Of a stretch of 19,471 nt of DNA, positions 16,028-19,471 are shown piece after piece; position 1 is the stretch's first letter, and each line of letters begins with the position of its first letter. The position numbers and the translations under genes were made by a program. The DNA is from UBA11704 sp964491805 (GTDB taxonomy: Bacteria; Patescibacteriota; Minisyncoccia; Phycocordibacterales; UBA5272). Under the pieces are notes generated by a model. The model ran no database searches, was not told the origin of the DNA, and was given only the letters and a program-made list of their open reading frames with translations. Location: positions 1-19,471 of the forward strand of contig CAZBGU010000018.1 of the NCBI GenBank assembly GCA_964491805.1. The letters are read 5' to 3'.

Positions 16028-17161
16028 TTATTCAAACCCTAGGAATTCATTCTTCATCTGATATTTATGACCAGAACGAGAATACCTACGCATTCCAACG
16101 CACATTCCAAGTGCCAAACATTCCGCAAGAAGATGGGAGCCACCATAACTCATAAGAGGTAATGGAATACCTGTGACCGGCATAATACCGATATTCATCC
16201 CAATATTTATCGTTACATGCACGATAAACCATATAAGAACACCATATGTAAATAATGCTTCAAATGCTGAATCAGCGACAAGTGCGTACCATGCAAGTTT
16301 AAAAAAGATAATGAAAAAAAACACAAGCAACAGCATAGCTCCTATGAATCCCCACTCCTCAGCATACGCTGCAAAAATAAAATCAGTCTTGTATTCTGGC
16401 AAAAAGTTAAGCCTTGACTGGGTACCAAAACCGACCCCTTTACCAAGCAACCCTCCGGAACCAACTGCAATAACTGATTGGTATGCGTTATACCCTGTTC
16501 CACGAATATCGTGAAGCGGGTTTATAAAGTTAATGATTCTTGCTTTTTGATATGGTTTAAAGGCAAAATTCCATGCCAAAGAAAAAATAACAATACCGAT
16601 ACTGAACACAAAAAGAAGGTGCTTAATTGAAATACCTGACACAAAGACAAGGCCGAGCCATATAGCAAAAAGAACCATTGCTGAGCCAAAATCTGGCTGT
16701 AGGACAACGAGAACAAATGGAATGAAAGCATACACACCGGAAACTATAATATGACGTATATTGGCAATTTCTATATGACGTCTTGAAAAATACTTTGCAA
16801 GGACAATAATAAGCCCAAGCTTCATGAGATCACTCGGCTGAAAAGCCAGACCACCAAATCTAAACCAACTTTCAGCACCTTTTGACACGTGACCGAGAGT
16901 GAAAAGAAGTGTCAAAATGAAAAGCAAAAAAGCATAGATTGCCATAACCACTCTAGTCTGTTTAAGAAAACGATATTCAAAAAGTGACGCACTAAAAAAT
17001 ACCCCAAGAGAGATAAGTATCCATAGTCCCTGTTTCCAAAAATAACTGTCATTCCCTTGAAAAGAACTCATCGTAAAAAGTCCTGCACAGGTAATGGCAA
17101 CCACCGCAAAGAGAAACATGACATCAAATGTCTTTAAAAAACGAGAAAAAGTTGTGGCCAT
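16028..17161 (-). CDS. rodA: RodA/FtsW-family (SEDS) peptidoglycan polymerase
   Basis: 377 aa with about ten membrane segments. SEDS proteins polymerise lipid II into glycan strands together with a class B PBP. Family motifs seen: WFRFGGLAFQPSDLMKLGLI (residues 99-118), LQPDFGSAMV (154-163), GKGVGFGTQSRLNFLPEYKT then DFIF with the essential Asp at 260, YAEEWGFIG (266-274) and TGIPLPLMSYGGSHL (330-344). Assigned to RodA rather than FtsW by the LPEYKTDFIFA sequence and the short C-terminus, though separating them without a tree is uncertain. It begins 6 nt after the gene at 17168-17938 and shares its transcript. Confidence 0.9.
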   Translation of the reverse strand: MATTFSRFLKTFDVMFLFAVVAITCAGLFTMSSFQGNDSYFWKQGLWILISLGVFFSASLFEYRFLKQTRVVMAIYAFLLFILTLLFTLGHVSKGAESWFRFGGLAFQPSDLMKLGLIIVLAKYFSRRHIEIANIRHIIVSGVYAFIPFVLVVLQPDFGSAMVLFAIWLGLVFVSGISIKHLLFVFSIGIVIFSLAWNFAFKPYQKARIINFINPLHDIRGTGYNAYQSVIAVGSGGLLGKGVGFGTQSRLNFLPEYKTDFIFAAYAEEWGFIGAMLLLVFFFIIFFKLAWYALVADSAFEALFTYGVLIWFIVHVTINIGMNIGIMPVTGIPLPLMSYGGSHLLAECLALGMCVGMRRYSRSGHKYQMKNEFLGFE

Positions 17162-17167
17162 GCTTCT

Positions 17168-17938
17168 TTAATAATTTACTGCTCTGAACGGGTCAAAGAT
17201 GGGGTATACCTCTATCCTTGTTGGTTTATGGGGAAGTACCTCTTTCCAGGTAAATACAATTTTTTCAAAACCTTCTTTTTCTAGTCGTGGCACAACGGTC
17301 TGTCCGACAGCATACGCATTATCATCATCATCAAAAAGAACTAAGCGGACGTTGAGGTTATTTATCTCTACATGCTTCGTATTTATAACTGTTGCATATA
17401 CACGAGAAATACTGTCCTGCTCATACATACGGTCAACAATTTTAACAGTCGGTGAAGTCGGTGACTCTTGAACAGAATAATGGGGACCGTCTGTTAAAGT
17501 TGCTATAACCGTCTTCGGGATTTCCGTAAGAACGATATTCTGAATAATAATTGGAAACTTTCCGGCAAGAGGTGCTGTTGTTGACCCAGAAAAAGTAGCA
17601 ATCGTTTTGCCGGCATCGTTGTACATCATTATGGTATATCCAAGAAGACGGGAAGCGTTGTTAACATTTGTGTTATTAACCATAACAACCACATCGTACA
17701 AATCCTTGCTCGACTGTACAGCTTTTGACCATACAACAACAGGAGGATTAACTTCTTGCCTACACCGCAACGAACACATTCCACCACAGTCGACATCTAG
17801 CTCGTATCCGTTCTTCTTATTATCAAAACATGTAGGTGGTGGAAACAATTTTTCACGCATAACAAAAACAGTGATCGCCGAAAGTGTAACAGCGACAGAA
17901 AGTGCATATAGTAATTTTCTCCGTAATGACCAACCCAT
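17168..17938 (-). CDS. membrane-anchored protein with CGGxC cysteine cluster, upstream of rodA
   Basis: 256 aa from the chosen ATG (MGWSLRRKLLYALSVAVTL). One N-terminal membrane segment at about 8-27, then a Cys cluster at about 37-60: TCFDNKKNGYELDVDCGGMC followed by SLRC. The pattern N-G-x-E-x-x-x-DCGGxC-x3-C recurs in small anchored proteins of Parcubacteria. The rest is beta-rich, with two halves that may be immunoglobulin-like (VVVMVNNTNVNNASRLLGYT and VYATVINTKHVEINNLNVRL). It precedes rodA by 6 nt, suggesting an envelope role. The upstream ATG at 17947 overlaps the -10 TATTAT, so the second ATG, 7 nt past that box, is preferred. Confidence 0.75.
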   Translation of the reverse strand: MGWSLRRKLLYALSVAVTLSAITVFVMREKLFPPPTCFDNKKNGYELDVDCGGMCSLRCRQEVNPPVVVWSKAVQSSKDLYDVVVMVNNTNVNNASRLLGYTIMMYNDAGKTIATFSGSTTAPLAGKFPIIIQNIVLTEIPKTVIATLTDGPHYSVQESPTSPTVKIVDRMYEQDSISRVYATVINTKHVEINNLNVRLVLFDDDDNAYAVGQTVVPRLEKEGFEKIVFTWKEVLPHKPTRIEVYPIFDPFRAVNY

Positions 17939-17945
17939 AAAGAAC

Positions 17946-17954
17946 ATAATACCA
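17946..17954 (-). promoter_or_regulatory. extended -10 promoter of the rodA pair
   Basis: Minus-strand TGGTATTAT, 7 nt before the ATG at 17938; the 17947 ATG lies inside it. This decides the start of the first gene and predicts a leaderless mRNA. Confidence 0.5.
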
Positions 17955-18001
17955 CGGACGACTGTTAGCGTGTAGCCTTTAGCTGTTGGCTACTCAATCA
18001 A

Positions 18002-18040
18002 GCAAAAACAAAGGGCGGCCACTTCGTGGCCGCCCTTTGT
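18002..18040 (-). terminator. rRNA operon terminator
   Basis: A 15-bp perfect stem ACAAAGGGCGGCCAC (18008-18022) with its complement (18026-18040), a 3-nt loop, and TTTTTG following on the minus strand. It lies about 50 nt past the 5S gene. Two TTAGC-type hairpins flank it: AACAGCT/AGCTGTT (18050-18080) and GTAGCC/GGCTAC (about 17973-17994). Confidence 0.9.
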
Positions 18041-18090
18041 AATTTTACTAACAGCTACAAGCTAATTGCTACCAGCTGTTCCTTGAATCC

Positions 18091-18209
<119 letters not shown>

Positions 18210-18550
18210 ACATTCAAAAAAAGCTATTTTATATCGTAGCTACTTTGACAACAGAATCAAACACATGAAAAAACAATTTCACAACCACACTAGACTGTGT
18301 GATCATAACTAGGACTCTTTCGAGTTGTGCTAGTCATGTTTCCTAATAGGATTCGGGTAATTAGTAGGTCTTGGCTGAACACATTACTGTGCGTACACCT
18401 AACCCCTATCAACGTAATCATCTCTTACGACCCTTCAACGAATACTTATCTTGAAGTTGGCTTCCTTCTTAGATGCTTTCAGAAGTTATCCATTCCCGAC
18501 ATAGCTACTGGGCGGTCCAGCTGGCGCTAGAGCCCATACACCAGAGGTCA

Positions 18551-18581
<31 letters not shown>

Positions 18582-18708
18582 ATCTTCTCAATATTCGAAC
18601 GGCTGCAGAAGATAGGAAACCAACCTGTCTCACGCATTTCTGTTTTATATCTCGCCGTGGTTCCAATATGCGAGAACCTCTATTACTAGAGGGATCGGAC
18701 TATAGCTT

Positions 18709-18770
18709 GAACTAGACATTAGACTTTAGACATTAGACATTAGACTAATGCAAAATTCTAATTCAAGTTC
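18709..18770 (-). repeat. TTAGAC-type repeats forming intron P8
   Basis: Degenerate tandem units of CTAATGT/CTAAAGT (GTCTAATG on the minus strand) occupy the loop side of P8, closed by GAACUUGAAUUAGA with UCUAAUGUCUAGUUC. The same repeat family forms the hairpin at 19328-19409. Confidence 0.7.
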
Positions 18771-18798
18771 GCTGACATGTAGTCTCTACGGGTGTTTG

Positions 18799-19168
18799 TA
18801 ATTATGAGTTTCAAAGAAGGCTCATTCCTGAGCGTTGTTTCGGGGCGGTGACAGAATCAAGCCGTCGCTTAGTCTGTCGTCTCCTTTGTGACCTTGATAC
18901 TGACTCGGAGGCCAGAGTGTCGCGCAGGTGTCTTAATTCGTAAACTTCTTTCGAAGCCAAGCAGTCTCGAGACCTGCTTTCTAATTTGGCTTAACACGGA
19001 CGTTGGCACCCATGTTATCCCCACTTGATCGGTGCGCTATTACGCTATCTTTAAATGATGACTGCTTCTAAGCCAACATCCCGACTGTTTTAGTGTGAAC
19101 CAAACCGAATTTATTAAACGAACCATTCCCCGAACTTATGAGGTTACCCTCTTTGAAACTCACAATTA
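18799..19168 (-). other. extended P6 domain of the intron, closed by a 22-bp helix
   Basis: Two segments, 19147-19168 and 18799-18820, pair over 22 bp (20 Watson-Crick, 2 G-U) and are continued inward by CUCAU/AUGAG (19138-19142 with 18821-18825) and UUCGGGG/CCCCGAA (19128-19134 with 18839-18845). The helix follows the Q element and precedes P7, which is the place of P6. It projects about 280 nt of extra RNA, which holds the GTPase-centre copy. Typical P6 extensions are much smaller. Confidence 0.8.
19022..19095 (-). other. copy of the 23S GTPase-associated centre (uL11-binding domain) inside the intron
   Basis: The 58 nt at 19028-19085 match E. coli 23S 1051-1108 (helices 43/44 and top of 42) in full length, with 51 of 58 identities against the E. 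coli sequence as I remember it. UUGGCUUAGAAGCAG and AUUUAAAG and GCGUAAUAGC are all intact, including the equivalents of A1067 and A1095. Two base pairs of the closing stem change by compensation (C-G to U-A and A-U to G-C). Helix 42 continues as CACU/AGUG. uL11 and elongation factors bind this domain in the ribosome. Confidence 0.88.
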
Positions 19169-19327
19169 TTCACTTCCCTCGGAATTGTCTTTCGATTACT
19201 CGAATAAGATTCTTCCGAAATTAGTCAGCTTGTCCATATACATCGCTGTATATGACCGCCGTGATCAATGTCTTTTTGATAAGTTTAGTCTTATCTCCTC
19301 GGGTTCAAACGAAGGAAAGATAAACCA

Positions 19328-19409
19328 GACGTTAGAAATTAGAGATTAGATATTAGAAGATACAAGAATGCATTTTCTAAAGTCTAACGTCTAAAGTCTA
19401 AAGTCTAAC
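19328..19409 (-). repeat. TTAGAC-type repeat hairpin near the intron 5' end
   Basis: Tandem TTAGACT units (19375-19409) pair imperfectly with TCTAAT/TCTAAC units (19331-19358), giving a long hairpin inside the P1 loop. Related in sequence to the P8 tract. Confidence 0.7.
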
Positions 19410-19471
19410 TTCTCTTCCCTACGGTTTGAACCCAGCTCACGTATCTTTTTAAATGGCGAACAGCCATACCC

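Larger units (their letters stand above)
18635..19420 (-). mobile_element. group I intron at 23S position 2593, no endonuclease ORF
   Basis: 786 nt. The 5' exon ends in U and the intron ends in G (18635), as group I splicing needs. Core elements on the minus strand: P1 with ACCGU of the exon paired to GCGGU (19255-19259); P2 hairpin CATATAC/GTATATG (19235-19254); P3 GCUGAC (19224-19229) with GUCAGC (18771-18776); P-element AAUUUCGGAA with P4 partner UUCCGAG; P7 GACUA (18780-18784) with UAGUC (18698-18702) in AAGCUAUAGUCC, very close to the Tetrahymena S element; P8 at 18709-18770; P9 CCUCUA-GUAA-UAGAGG and P9.1 UCUCGC/GCGAGA. P1 has a large loop of about 160 nt, so the IGS call is the weakest part. 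The site is that of the Chlamydomonas chloroplast intron encoding I-CreI. No LAGLIDADG or other endonuclease frame is present, so mobility may have been lost. Confidence 0.9.

Noticed and set aside
18210..18334. Possible tRNA or extra small RNA between 23S and 5S
   Set aside because: No cloverleaf or conserved motif; reads as a simple spacer.
19095..19349. Open frame of 84 codons within the intron, considered as an endonuclease
   Set aside because: It is on the strand opposite to the rRNA, runs through core helices and has no LAGLIDADG, GIY-YIG or HNH motif.

Overview
The window looks like part of a reduced genome from the candidate phyla radiation (Patescibacteria), most likely a Parcubacteria-type lineage. 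The reasons are an unusually short EF-Ts (156 aa), almost no Shine-Dalgarno sequences, many one-membrane-segment proteins of unknown function, a low-complexity Thr/Asn-rich surface protein, and an interrupted 23S rRNA gene. This placement is inferred from gene features; no marker tree could be run. No in-frame UGA is needed in any gene, so the standard bacterial code fits.

Layout. 1-1109 (-): 5' part of a secreted repeat-rich surface protein, then about 770 bp without a gene. 1884-3577 (-): rpsB, tsf and a small membrane protein in one unit with a promoter at about 3800-3828 and a terminator at 1822-1848. 3883-6906 (-): a three-gene operon of unknown function whose promoter overlaps a 14-bp perfect palindrome. 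7035-7817 (-): a GC-rich gene with an internally duplicated helical protein, a near-consensus promoter, a strong Shine-Dalgarno and its own terminator, all unlike its neighbours. 7897-9233 (-): prfA and rpmE, separated by a long hairpin. 9375-10748 (-): coiled-coil plus MltB-like transglycosylase domain protein. 10991-11614 (-): rplY. 11780-12460 (+): membrane-anchored protein. 12494-14968: divergent glycosyltransferase and polyprenyl-phosphate sugar transferase genes. 15034-17938 (-): a secreted peptidoglycan-binding protein, then an envelope protein and rodA as a pair. 18002-19471 (-): the end of an rRNA operon with terminator, 5S rRNA and the 3' part of 23S rRNA; the rest of the operon lies past the window end.

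The main discovery candidate is in the 23S gene. A 786-nt group I intron (18635-19420) sits exactly between E. coli positions 2593 and 2594, the site used by the Chlamydomonas chloroplast intron that encodes I-CreI. No homing endonuclease is visible. Instead the P6 region is extended by a 22-bp helix, and inside that extension lies a near-complete copy of the 23S GTPase-associated centre (the uL11-binding domain, E. coli 1051-1108). It has the same 58-nt length, 51 of 58 identical bases against E. coli as remembered, and two compensatory base-pair changes. An rRNA functional domain nested in a self-splicing intron, itself inside the 23S gene, is not something I know to be described.

A second pattern is that many genes have a -10 box only 6-10 nt before their ATG and no Shine-Dalgarno, which predicts leaderless mRNAs. 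The cell-envelope genes (rodA, transglycosylase-like, peptidoglycan-binding, GT4, sugar transferase) probably serve wall synthesis and surface glycan assembly; rpsB, tsf, prfA, rpmE, rplY and the rRNAs serve translation.
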